Shown one piece after another: positions 21,348 to 32,700 of a DNA stretch of 64,000 bases. The translations under genes and the position numbers were made by a program. A model generated the notes under the pieces. It ran no database searches. It was not told the origin of the DNA and saw only the letters and a list, made by a program, of their open reading frames with translations. Positions within the stretch are counted from its first letter, which is position 1, and every line of letters starts with the position of its first letter. This DNA is from Paraescarpia echinospica (taxonomy: Eukaryota; Annelida; Polychaeta; Sabellida; Siboglinidae), in contig CM034544.1 in NCBI GenBank assembly GCA_020002185.1, positions 4,083,632 to 4,147,631 on the forward strand, in the 5' to 3' direction.

Positions 21348-22154
21348 TTAATTGAAGGCCTTAGCGTGTCTGCTTGTAGCATTGGAGCGATTGGTCGAGT
21401 TGTAACGCTCACCTCTGTTGCCAAAATTGCGATTTCTTGACGTGTGTCTTCCCCTGGCGGATGACTGTGAAGAAGTTGCGTTGATTGGACGATCAGCTTT
21501 CGTCCCACCTTCGACGGCGCTTGCTTGTTGTTCGCTCAACTCGAGCGCTCTAGCGGCGGCGATCAGCCTGTCTAGCGATAGATCGTCCCGCAGTGCACGT
21601 CTGCGTAGCGGCTTAGATTGACATGCAAAAATTATTTGGTTAGCGATCTCCCTGTCAACGTTTGCAAAGTCACAGGATTTTGCCAATTTGCGTAGCCGTG
21701 TTGCGTAATTGTCAATCGTTTCCGTCTCACCTTGTGCAGCTTGGCAAAAGCTGTAGATATCGAAAGCGGTGTTCGTTTTCGGTGTGAAATAGTCAGTCAG
21801 TGCGTTGGCGGCTGCTTGGTAAACATTGACGTCATCGGTAACGTCAGGCACGATCTGCGTGTCGAATAGCTCGTCGACTTCGTGTCCCGCGTAATGGAGA
21901 AGCAACGCGCGCATGCGCGTCGGCTCGCTGACTGCCATGGCCGTGGTCAACCTTTCAAAACGGTCAAGCCATTTCCTCCAACGAGGTCCCAAATTGCCAT
22001 CCATTCGCATGTCAAACTGTGCGAGCGTGGGTAGAGCCATTGTAGACGTAGCAGTGTGTTTTTGTGGAGTTACGAGATCAGCTGTTGACGTAGTAGTTAC
22101 AGCCGTGTTCATGCCGCACGCCAGAAGTAGCAATGACGTCAGCAGAGCGAGCAC
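21348..22154 (-). CDS. Gypsy gag (capsid) open frame
   Basis: About 268 codons. It contains a capsid-type segment (WRKWLDRFERLTTAM, LLHYAGHEVDELFDT, YFTPKTNTAFDIYSF, ETIDNYATRLRKLAKSCDF) typical of gypsy Gag, then a basic Ser/Arg/Asn-rich tail. The start is likely the Met at about residue 15 (MNTAVTTTS) rather than the first possible codon. The frame closes with TAA just before the zinc knuckle. Confidence 0.8.
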   Translation of the reverse strand: MLALLTSLLLLACGMNTAVTTTSTADLVTPQKHTATSTMALPTLAQFDMRMDGNLGPRWRKWLDRFERLTTAMAVSEPTRMRALLLHYAGHEVDELFDTQIVPDVTDDVNVYQAAANALTDYFTPKTNTAFDIYSFCQAAQGETETIDNYATRLRKLAKSCDFANVDREIANQIIFACQSKPLRRRALRDDLSLDRLIAAARALELSEQQASAVEGGTKADRPINATSSQSSARGRHTSRNRNFGNRGERYNSTNRSNATSRHAKAFN

Positions 22155-22274
22155 CGGTCTTGTTGAAAACGGCGGCGTGTTCTGTTCATAAACTCACAGT
22201 TTAGATAATTCCAGTCCAACTCCGTAGCTCGTTTCCACTGCATAGGCGTCTGTGGGTTGTACCTCGTCGCCAGA

Positions 22275-22473
22275 TGTTGTATCTAATGGTTTAGATATAG
22301 ACTCAGTCAAAGTCGTATTTATGCAGAACGATAACTGTTCATTTATTGACTCGCACCCGCGCACTGCGGCTTTTTCATAATTTCAAATCTTGGGACCGTG
22401 TGTCCGCGTCATCAACACTACGTCATCCATCAGGTGACAGGTGGCTCATTATAATAATATTGTAAACACAACA
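22275..22473 (-). repeat. Gypsy 5' LTR
   Basis: 199 bp, reads identical to the 3' LTR. The primer-binding-site-like TGGCGACGAGG lies 2-3 nt inside on the minus strand. Confidence 0.95.
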
Positions 22474-22478
22474 GGAGT

Positions 22479-22600
22479 GACAGAGGGAGGGGAGAGAGAG
22501 CGCTAGAGAAAGAGGGAGTGAGAGAGAGACAGAGGGTGAAGGAGGGAGGGAGGGAGGGGGAGAGAGAGAACGAGAGAGGGAGAGGGGGGAGAGAGAGCTC
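22479..22600. repeat. GA-rich microsatellite
   Basis: GAGAGA/GAGGGA tract interrupted by the gypsy insertion. Confidence 0.85.
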
Positions 22601-22604
22601 CATC

Positions 22605-22945
22605 TGCATAACTAACAACGCATTGTCGACGTCCACATGGAACGGGTTGGGAAATAAGAGGTACCCACAGCTGCGATCCATGAGATAGACCAAACTGTCT
22701 CCCGTCTTATCACTCTGGACACTACATACGTGTCCAAACTTTCATGGCTATTCTCTGGCATATTGAGACGTACATTGTTGGCAATCCACAGTTGTGTTTC
22801 ACACAGTAGCATCGTGATTTCGAAAGCGGAGATGAACTAGGAAATCTCACTGATGAAATGTTGTTGTCCCTGGAGTTGAACATACAGTATAGATTGAGAT
22901 GCACCGTGATGTCAAAAAAATTGCAAAATCGCACTGTAGCCAGGT
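22605..22945 (+). repeat. Dispersed repeat family D, copy 1
   Basis: Similar in direct orientation to 53955-54450. The best block is CTGATGAAATGTTGTTGTCC here versus CCGATGAGATGTTCTCATCC there, followed in both by TGGAGTTGAACAT or TAGAGTTGAACAT. Confidence 0.65.
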
Positions 22946-23082
22946 ACGTACTCATTCATACAGCTGAGAAGCAATGCAGAGTAAACGAACTTGCCCAAGG
23001 TTCGACACCACCACACAGGTATCGAACCCGCGTTCTCTCAGTCGAAAATCCAGAGCTCTTACCGCTACTGCGCTCCATCTAA
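22945..23082 (-). mobile_element. tRNA-derived SINE, 5' head, inverted
   Basis: On the minus strand: GCGCAGTAGCGGTAAGAGC (A-box region), CGCGGGTTCGATACC (B box), then TTGGGCAAGTTCGTTTA. This is the same order as in the + strand SINE at 32303-32632. It is truncated 3' of GTATGAATGAGTACGT. Confidence 0.8.
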
Positions 23083-23616
23083 AATTGTTGATACTTTAAT
23101 TAGATTATGATTACACTTCTTATTAAGTATTTTAAGTCATACCATATTAAAACTGTAATACAGCGCTGTGTTATAAGTATTAATTTTGTCTTATTTAATT
23201 ACTTTGATATTTGTGTATCAATCACTATTCAATATGATCTGCAATTGAGCATTAATACGTACCTTGCACTATAAAACGAATTTAAAAGATTATTAATAAA
23301 TTGTTTTAACTATTGCATGTGGCTTTAATCCGTGTAGTGACGCAACGGTTAATTGTTAACTGTGGTCCAGTATTGCATCTTCTTAATTGATTACTTATCA
23401 TTTATGAACTAAATGAAAGAAACGAATCTGCCAAAACATGCATTTTACCGGGGAATTCACCTAGTCTTGCTTAATCGACTCTCGCTCGCCTTCGTGAACT
23501 CGCTAAGAAAATATATTGAGGGGCGAGTGCTGCCACCTCACGGCGTCTGGTTTATCGAGAAACTTTCACTGCATCCTTAATCCTTGGTTGCGTTAGCAAC
23601 GGACGACAACACCAAA
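23083..23616. other. Region upstream of FBXO36
   Basis: AT-rich with no gene. It presumably holds the FBXO36 promoter, but no TATA box or CpG island stands out. Confidence 0.4.
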
Positions 23617-23727
23617 ATGGCACATCACTGTCGAGAGTTGTTTCCAGGTGGAGTTATTTTAAATATGGCGTCAGTTGCACCGCCACCTTGCAAAGACTAC
23701 CATCAGTTATACATCACTTACAATAAA
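23617..23727 (+). CDS. FBXO36: FBXO36 exon 1
   Basis: 37 codons from MAHHCRELFP to DYHQLYITYNK, donor GTACGT, phase 0. The PPxxKDYxQL block is the recognisable N-terminal signature of FBXO36. Confidence 0.85.
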
Positions 23728-26700
23728 GTACGTATTTATAAACCTGTGCGAAATGACGCGCAGACAAAGGCGTCCATTCGTTTGCATTAAGCGGTTTACA
23801 GCTTTCTTAACTTACCTATTTTGGCGGCCCCTATTTTCGCTCACTTGCTTGTTATGTTTTGGCTATTATTTTGTAGACACGACGTCTACTGCATCGGTTG
23901 TTTACCTTTTATCAACACTTTGTGATGCTACACATTCTGGCTGGTCAGGCAGACCAAAATAATCATGTTATTATCAATTCCGTTAGGCCAGGCTAAGGTT
24001 ATTCCATAACATAAGACGATGATAAGTCACAAACTATCAACGAGCAAATAGTTTTCTACTGTTTTTAAATCTCTCGTCCGCCCACATATTGAATATGCAA
24101 ATCAAGTATGGGCTCCCTTCTTAATTAAACACATTACAAAATTCTCTTGAAAATGTTCAGCGTAGAACAACCAAATTGATTCCAGGTTTTAAAAATCTTG
24201 AATATAATTAATGTCTGCAAAGACTAAAATTACCAACTCTGTCATATCGTCACCTCAGAGGAGACATGATTGAATTGTATAAGATTTTAACAGACAAATA
24301 TGATACAGCTGTGACATCAAACTTTATAACTTTGAGGGATATTGAATCATGTACGCGAGGACATCACCTACAAAATATTCAAAGGACGTTAAACGGTTAA
24401 ACATTAAAAAAAAATCATTTATACACCGATGCACGGACGTATGGAACAGCCTCCCACAGTCTGTGGTAGAGGCTCCATCAGTCCAGTCCTTTGAGGGGAA
24501 ATTAGACAAATTATGGAAAAACCACACAATTAAGCTCGATTACACAGCCCCACCCCTATTATGGAACAACTCGTCAGACGCATGCGCACCATATAGTTTG
24601 ACGACAAACATCAGAGCTGGCATAAGAGGCATCACAGCCTAGAAGCCAGAAGAGGACCTGTAAGCAATGCCAATACTGGCAATACCAATAGCCAGTTGCT
24701 CAACATCGGGTACTGTCCACAAGCGCGTACTAGTGCAAAATACCTTTAAAAATCACACAGTATGCAGATGGGGCATATTTAGGCTATCATTGAGTAGTAT
24801 CATAAAAGTTGTTTAGTAAGTTGTTTAAATAAAAAAATTCCCTATGCCAAGGGGAGGGTGCGCTTACGTCACGACTGTGAATATTGCGGTAGACATTTTA
24901 ATTGAAAAAACAAGCAAGCATTGAGTACCTGTGTGCTATAGGAGTGCACATGTGTCAGGTGTAGTCCATTCCGATTTCCCGCTCCGCTATTACCAATAAT
25001 ATCCACAGTTTGTAAACGTTTTATTGCTCATCTGAGCGAGGAACTATTATAAGTATATCAGAATATAATTCTGTGGTTATATGTATGATCAACCCAGCCA
25101 AAGACATGTTTTGACATAGGCTTAGCTACTATAGCAACCAATCCGAAAATTCAAAACAAGATGACAAATTTGTAAACTACCTTCATATAACACGTGAAAC
25201 TCAAATTGCCCCCAAAACAACCCAATAATCAGTGCATTCACAAACAGTTAACATTTGCTACCATTACAAGTCCATATTATAGGCTGTCAGTAACAAACCA
25301 TAAACCAACAGTAAACACATTATACAATACAATAAACTGTCTACTAACAGGCATTTCACCAAGACGTTCTTTTTCCAATGTCGCAATGGGGCCCAACCAG
25401 GGTGAAGACCTTCATTTCATTTGCACTGCACAAAGCGTCTTGCTACCCAATCACAACTCTCTTCCTGTAGTTTGCAAGATTAAATAATACTGCAGCCTAT
25501 AAAACTCGGACACAAAACTCATTTGAACAAATATTTTTTTAATTATTATTTTTAAAGAAATACCATTTGATATTATCTATGTAATATTTTACTACACTTT
25601 TTATATTTATAACGACTGTGATTTATAAGTACTACAATTTTTATATGTTTAAACCATCACGGTTTATGTGGGCGATTCTGGACTGTTGTGCATAATTTTT
25701 AAACATATTTTAAACTAGATGACGGTTTGGCGGGAGGTAGCACTTGAAATTTGTTGAGTATTATATCGGATAAGAACGACATACTCACAACGTGTTCTCT
25801 CTGATGCTTAGACCAAATTTGTCTGTATACAAATTCACAAACCTTCTAAATCAAACCAAAATTGTGCTGCATGTGACCCGTGTAACATTTCGTACCATGC
25901 AAAATGCATGAGCATGCCTCTAGAGGTTTTTCATGGACTACTCAATGTAAGCTGTAATTTTTCTACCATGTTCTTGTCGCATAGCTTGAGCTCAATGGAT
26001 AGCTGCATTGGCTCCCCCGCGGACCCCTCTTCCCCCCCTCCGATGCACCTCATCACCCTACATATCCAATACCAGACATAATGCAGCCCTACCTCCTAAA
26101 ACGAGACCAAATGGAAACATTTTCCGGGTGCTTACGTGCCTTCTTTTGGCTGCTTTTATCAGATGAGAAACCGGACATTGTTCTTGGATGTGAAACATGG
26201 CTGCACCAAGACTTATGTGAAAGAGTTGGATACCACTTCGTTGCTCGTAAAGACTGTAACTACGGCCATAACGGAAGTGTTGTTATTATCACTAAAGATG
26301 ACATCACTGCCACAGCGATCGATCTGAACACTGACACTGATATCACAGCTGCAATGTTCGAGTGCCCTGGGAATAGTCCACTCATCATTGGAGCAGTGTA
26401 CTGCCCACCAAACACTGACCAGACATACACCACGACAATCCCCGTGCCACCGTATGGATTGCTGGAGATGCCAACCTGCCTGACATAGACTGGGAAACTG
26501 ACAAGGTCATTGGACACAGCAACCCCGTAACAGTAAATCAATGCTTTATCAATACTCAACATGATATTGGCTCAGAGAAAATAGTTAAATTACCAACCAC
26601 GGGTGATAACATACTTGATGTTTTCATCACAGACCGACCCAGCCTTATCCTCAAATGCAAGATCATCAACGGCATTAGTGACCATGACGTACTTGTTGAG

Positions 26701-29700
26701 ACCAGCTGCCGAGCCATGATTACCCGACCACCTCAAATCTACTTATGGAAGAATGCGGACTTAGATGCAATGAGGGCTAAGATCAACAACATTTGCAATT
26801 CCTTCACTCACAACAACACAGCCTGAACTAATGACAACATCTTAAGCAACTCTTTCATAGACTCATGTGTGAGACTCTTGGACTCCCATGTCCCATCCAA
26901 GATGTCATCGCCTCAGTACAGCCAACCTTGAGTCACAAGGGAAGTTAAGAGATTCTCCAAACGAACAAAAAGACCAATCTGCAAGGCTAGGTTGACAGGA
27001 AGCCAAGAGGATATTGACCACTGTAAAAGACTCAAGAAGGACACCAGGAACGAGTGTAGGAATGCATACAACAGATGTCATCAACGACGGGAATCCGAAG
27101 AAGCTATTCACTGTCATCAAAGGGAAAAGAGGCGATAGTAGCGGTGTCCCCCTCCCCCGAAAAACAACAACATGACAGTCAACGAGTCCCACAGTAAGGC
27201 CACTATTTTTAATGGTCAGTTCAACTGTGTCTACACCACCGAAAACAACACCAGCATACTATCGATGAGTGGTGAACCATACCCCGATTTGCACCACTTC
27301 ACAGTAGATACGGCTGGTGTTCAGAAGCTTCCCCTCGGCCTTAAACCGCATGAAGCAACTGGCCCAGACTTCATACCAACCAGACTTCTGAAGGGCTTTG
27401 CGGAAGGAATCACTCCAGCTCTATCATTGATCTTCAAAACGTCGCTGCTACAGGGCACAACACCAGGTGACTGGAAGAAAGACGTCACACTGATATTCAA
27501 GAAGGGAGACCGCAGCAATCCTGTCAACTGTCGGTCCATATCACTAACCTCGGTATGCAGCAAGGTGGTGGAGCATACCATCCATAGTCAGGTCATGCAA
27601 TACCTGGATAAACACGAGATCCTGCCCGAAATAAAAGCAAGTGTGAGGTCATTAGAATCACCCGGAAGCAAAACCCAGTTACATCTACCTACACCATCCA
27701 TGGTATTGACCTCTCTCGTAAAGAACGAAAAGTACCTTGGGGTCACAATAGGTGCAAACCTGAACTGGAATGCCCATATTGATACTATCATTAAGAAGGC
27801 AAACAAGAGCCTTATCTTCCTAAGGAGGAACCTCCGTAGTTGCACGTGAAAGATCAAGGCACAGTGCTACGAGAGGGTCTGACCACTGGTTAGACCCATC
27901 ATGGAATATGCCAGTTCATCATGGGACCCCCACACCAAGACTGGCCACTCTGGACTTTTACGCACTATACACTTATACATTTTTAGCCAGCATAACACTG
28001 TAGGACTGCTTTTTTATTCAGAACATAACCAGTTTTTAATTATTTTAATCTGCACCACATCCACATTGTACATAATCACCAACTTCATCCACATCGTATA
28101 TAATGACAAGAGTGGGATTAGGCACCTACGTGGAAAAAAAAAAGTATATTGGGAATATATTAGTGATTGATGCTTGCCTTTTGGAAACAAGTTTGGACGG
28201 TTGTAGACACGGTGGAAACACTTTAGTATGCCATACCTAACACTTGGGAATAGCCTTTAAAAATATGATCTATGAATCTGACACGCTATGCAACTTTTCA
28301 AGGTTTTTTGCAAATTAATATTCACTTGGGGATTAATTTGCAAATGGTAGTGGGCAGTTGTGCCTGTCATGACGGTAACAGTTGTGCCTGTCATGACGGC
28401 AACAGTTGTGCCTGTCATGACGGCAACAGTTGTGCCTGTCATGACGGCAACAGTTGTGCCTGTCATGACGGCAACAGTTGTGCCTGTCATGACGGCAACA
28501 GTTGTGCCTGTCATGACGGCAACAGTTGTGCCTGTCATCATGACGGCAACAGTTGTGCCTGTCATCATGCCTGTCACGGCAACAGTTGTGCCTGTCATGA
28601 CGGCAACAGTTGTGTAACCTGTCATGACGGCAACAGTTGTGCCTGTCATAACGGCAACAGTTGTGCCTGTCAGTTGTGCCTGTCACGGCAACAGTTGTGC
28701 CTGTCATGACGGCAACAGTTGTGCCTGTCATGACGGCAACAGTTGTGCCTGTCATAACGGCAACAGTTGTGCCTGTCATGACGGCAACAGTTGTGCCTGT
28801 CATGACAGTAACAGTTGTGCCTGTCATGACGGCAACAGTTGTGCCTGTCATGACGGCAACAGTTGTGCCTGTCATGATGGTAACAGTTGTGACTGTCATG
28901 ACGGTAACAGTTGTGCCTGTCATGACGGTAACAGTTGTGACTGTCATGACGGTAACAGTTGTGCCTGTCATGACGGCAACAGTTGTGCCTGTCATGACGG
29001 CAACAGTTGTGCCTGTCATGACGGCAACAGTTGTGCCTGTCATGACGGCAACAGTTGTGCCTGTCATGACGGCAACAGTTGTGCCTGTCATGACGGCAAC
29101 AGTTGTGCCTGTCATAACGGCAACAGTTGTGCCTGTCATGACGGCAACAGTTGTGCCTGTCATGACGGCAATAGTTGTGCCTGTCATGACGGCAACAGTT
29201 GTGCCTGTCATAACGGCAACAGTTGTGCCTGTCATGACGGCAACAGTTGTGCCTGTCATGACGGCAACAGTTGTGCCTGTCATGACGGCAACAGTTGTGC
29301 CTGTCATGATGGTAACAGTTGTGACTGTCATGACGGTAACAGTTGTGCCTGTCATGACGGTAACAGTTGTGACTGTCATGACGGTAACAGTTGTGCCTGT
29401 CATGACGGCAACAGTTGTGCCTGTCATGACGGCAACAGTTGTGCCTGTCATGACGGCAACAGTTGTGACTGTCATGACGATAACAGTTGTGACTGTCATG
29501 ACGGCAACAGTTGTGCCTGTCATGATGGTAACAGTTGTGACTGTCATGACGGTAACAGTTGTGCCTGTCATGACGGCAACAGTTGTGCCTGTCATGACGG
29601 CAACAGTTGTGCCTATCATGATGGTAACAGTTGTGACTGTCATGACGGTAACAGTTGTGCCTGTCATGATGGTAACAGTTGTGCCTGTCATGATGGTAAC

Positions 29701-32700
29701 AGTTGTGCCTGTCATGACGGTAACAGTTGTGCCTATCATGACGGTAACAGTTGTGCCTGTCATGATGGTAACAGTTGTGCCTGTCATGACGGTAACAGTT
29801 GTCCCTGTCATGACGGTAACAGTTGTGCCTGTCATGACGGTTACACTTGTGAGGTTTACCTCTTGTCATATTTCAGAACTGTGAGTTAAATATCTTTTTC
29901 TGGTTATTGCATATTAATAATTGAAAAACATGAAGAAATGTTGTGTTACCTTTGAGTTTTAACATATAAGTATACATAAGTTCTGCTTTTAATTTTGTCC
30001 TAATTTTGCTATGACTGCACAGTTCTGACGTATGTCTTAAAATAAAGCTAAGATATTGTCCTATCCACATATGTATATATATATACTCCTAACAGCAGCA
30101 CATGCAGACCAAATATGTATATATAGCGCCACATTAGGCAGACCAAAGTTGGTGCTGATGTTTGTCTTAAGTCAAGATAAAACTAAGATAGATATGCTTC
30201 TCTTCAAATACTAGTTTGTTGTTTAGGTCACAGACGTTGGCCTTTGACCCTGATATATACAAATGAGTAAACTTCACATTTTTATTGTTTTAGTTTTTGT
30301 ATATGTAATTGTACTTGGCAGTTCACTGTTGTGCCTGGACCTAACCTAACACAACATTTCAGACACACATTTTCAGGGAATAGTCTGCAACATTCTAAGA
30401 AATTAAAGCATCGTCTTGATTTTTTTCGAAACTCATTATTGGTTAAGGGGTCTTATTTGTTTTAGGATTCACTAGCAGAGCGACCGGGCATTGCCCGGGG
30501 GAAAAGGCTGTCATGTACATCCTCAAATCATTTGCACTGAAATAAAAAAGTATTGTTGACATAATTATGAACACTGAAAATAGACCAAACCTCAAATGCC
30601 CAACATTTGAGTTCCAGACACCTCAAACCCATCCCAAGTGTTTCCAGTCTACCCGCATTAATAAATTGTAACTGGTCACTGGCCTGGGTGTAGTCATTGA
30701 TCTTGACAGGTAAGAAGCAAATTATTGACATCAACTTATTTTTTTCTCTAGTCACAAAATAATGCACACTACCCTCTTGATTGTTTGAGACAGACCCCTC
30801 TCACCATTGTTAGGTAATTGTAAACCGGTTGAGGCAGCCACTACCTGTCCAACAAATCAGAGACCAGTAATGAGATAGCTGTCAATCAAACTGATGAGAT
30901 AGCTGTCAATCAAACTGATGGGGTGTTGTACACAGAGATGGATAAATTATTAGCAAACTGTTGCTATATTCAAATAAATAGCAACTATTTATTTATGCCA
31001 GTTTATTCATTCGAGTCGAAAGAATGATGAAAGTTTACATTAACATACGACTAATATTTGAAGAATATATTTATTGACAAACGTACAAAAACTGTTATTA
31101 TGCAGTATGACTGAAAGGGACACGAGTCAAGCTGTGTAATAACAATGCCCTATTTTCAGTCATTTCATGTAATCACTGACATTTTCAGTCATTTCATATA
31201 ATCACTGACATTTTCAGTCATTTCACAAAACGACTTGTGAGTGAAAGTCGTTTTGTGTAATACAAAAAATTATTGTAATTACATGAAATTAGACTGATTA
31301 CGCAAATAAACAGTAACATAATTATATTGTTTATATTTATTATATTATTCTTGTTTTTCTAGATTAGTTTTCGCTGGTGGAAAATCAGTTTACGCAGTGA
31401 TGGAAAAGTGGCGGCCCCTGGTGAGAAAACATGTACCTTCGATGACTTCTTGTGTGACGAAGTCGCCCAAAGTGAGTGCCTTTGTGTGGCTACTGCGTAA
31501 TCTTGAATGTTGGAGAGTTGTTCATTAGTGCCCCCCCACATTGAACCAGGTGTTAAGTTGCACAGGTCTATTTTGCACATGAGCCAAAAATAGCTGTGTG
31601 GGTCACTTCAAATCGGTTTTGTGGTTTTGACTGAAATGCATGCTTTTTAATCTCCTCTTTGTCCAGTTTATCTTCCTTGTCAAATAATCCAAAACTAATA
31701 AAATACAGGCATTTTTGAACACATATTAAACAATAATAGATAATCCGAATCACAATGCCCATGTTTCTCAAAATGTCGCTTTTTTAAAGTTTGCGTCAAT
31801 TTTAGCAATAAATAAAAAACTACCGAGTGTATTTCAACAAACGAGGTGTCATTTTAAAGCTCATGCTCTAGCTCAAATAAGACACAAAACTCAATATACC
31901 ACAGTTTTGCAACTTTGTTGTGGCAGCTCACACTTAGAGGTGAACTTCTGTCATTTATGTTCAGTAATCTTTATGTCTATGGGGTGTTGTATCAGCATCA
32001 CCCTGGCACCGAGGTCCACTCGCCTCCTTCAACATTCATTCACCACCTTTGACGTACCAACTGGCGATGCATTTGAAAACATACAAAGTTCGTTTTTTAG
32101 AGTTGTTTGCTTTTTTCGGTGGACAAATTGAGTTTGCAGTCATTCCCAAGGTGGCGCCACAGGAATTATGTCAAATTTATTATCGGCTGCATGAACTGGT
32201 GGCAGCAGAAACTAAATGATCACGGGAATGAGTAGAAGATACTGTAGCGGTGACACTTGCTGCCCTCGGACTTGTTGCTTTGGCATAAGCAAGCAGATTA
32301 TATGGTGCGCAGTAGCGCAGTGGTAAAAGCTGCAGACTATCGACTGAGAGAACTCGGGTTCGAATCCTGTGTGGCTGTGTTGAACCTTGGGCAAGTTCGT
32401 TTATTCTACATTGCTTCAGTTCACTCAGCTGTATGAATGAGTACCTGGCTATCGACAGCGGTGGATATTTGTGTACGAAAAGTCTTCGCGCATTAATTGC
32501 AGCGTGGCTGAATGCTTCCCAGTGAAGTCGAGATGGTGTTCAACTGAACACGTCTGCCAGGGAGTAAAGTGTAAAGCGCTTTGAGCAGTCATGAGGACTG
32601 GATACTGCGCTATATAAGAACTTACCTTTATATTGTGAAATAACCCTAGTTCCTCTGACACTACTTTCAGATGGAGCTCTTATTTTCCATATACTGTATA

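Larger units (their letters stand above)
17685..22473 (-). mobile_element. Complete Ty3/gypsy LTR retrotransposon (4789 bp), coding capacity broken
   Basis: Both 199 bp LTRs (17685-17883 and 22275-22473) begin TGTTGT, end ACAACA and read as identical. A 5 bp GGAGT target duplication flanks it (17680-17684 and 22474-22478). On the minus strand the order is 5' LTR, primer-binding-site-like TGGCGACGAGG 2-3 nt inside, gag, protease, RT, RNase H, integrase, purine tract AGGGGAAGAA, 3' LTR. The pol frame carries stops at 20896-20898, 20257-20259, 19864-19866, 19336-19338 and 18187-18189, and gag at 21348-21350. RT features (HLMPTIDDL, LDLRAGYHQLEL) suggest a Mag-like lineage. That assignment is an inference. 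Confidence 0.95.

Noticed and set aside
18031..22191. Plus-strand frames across the gypsy element
   Set aside because: Antisense to gag-pol, which has clear domain motifs on the minus strand.
28345..29860. CRISPR-like regular repeat
   Set aside because: Units are contiguous without unique spacers, and the genome is animal; the same applies to the other arrays.
28333..29889. Open frames of 399-500 codons with NSCACHDG-type repeats
   Set aside because: 24 bp minisatellite; multiple frames open on both strands, no splice or start context, intronic.
32303..32390. Functional tRNA gene on the plus strand
   Set aside because: The tRNA-like head continues into a conserved body and tail found in two other copies, so it is a SINE.
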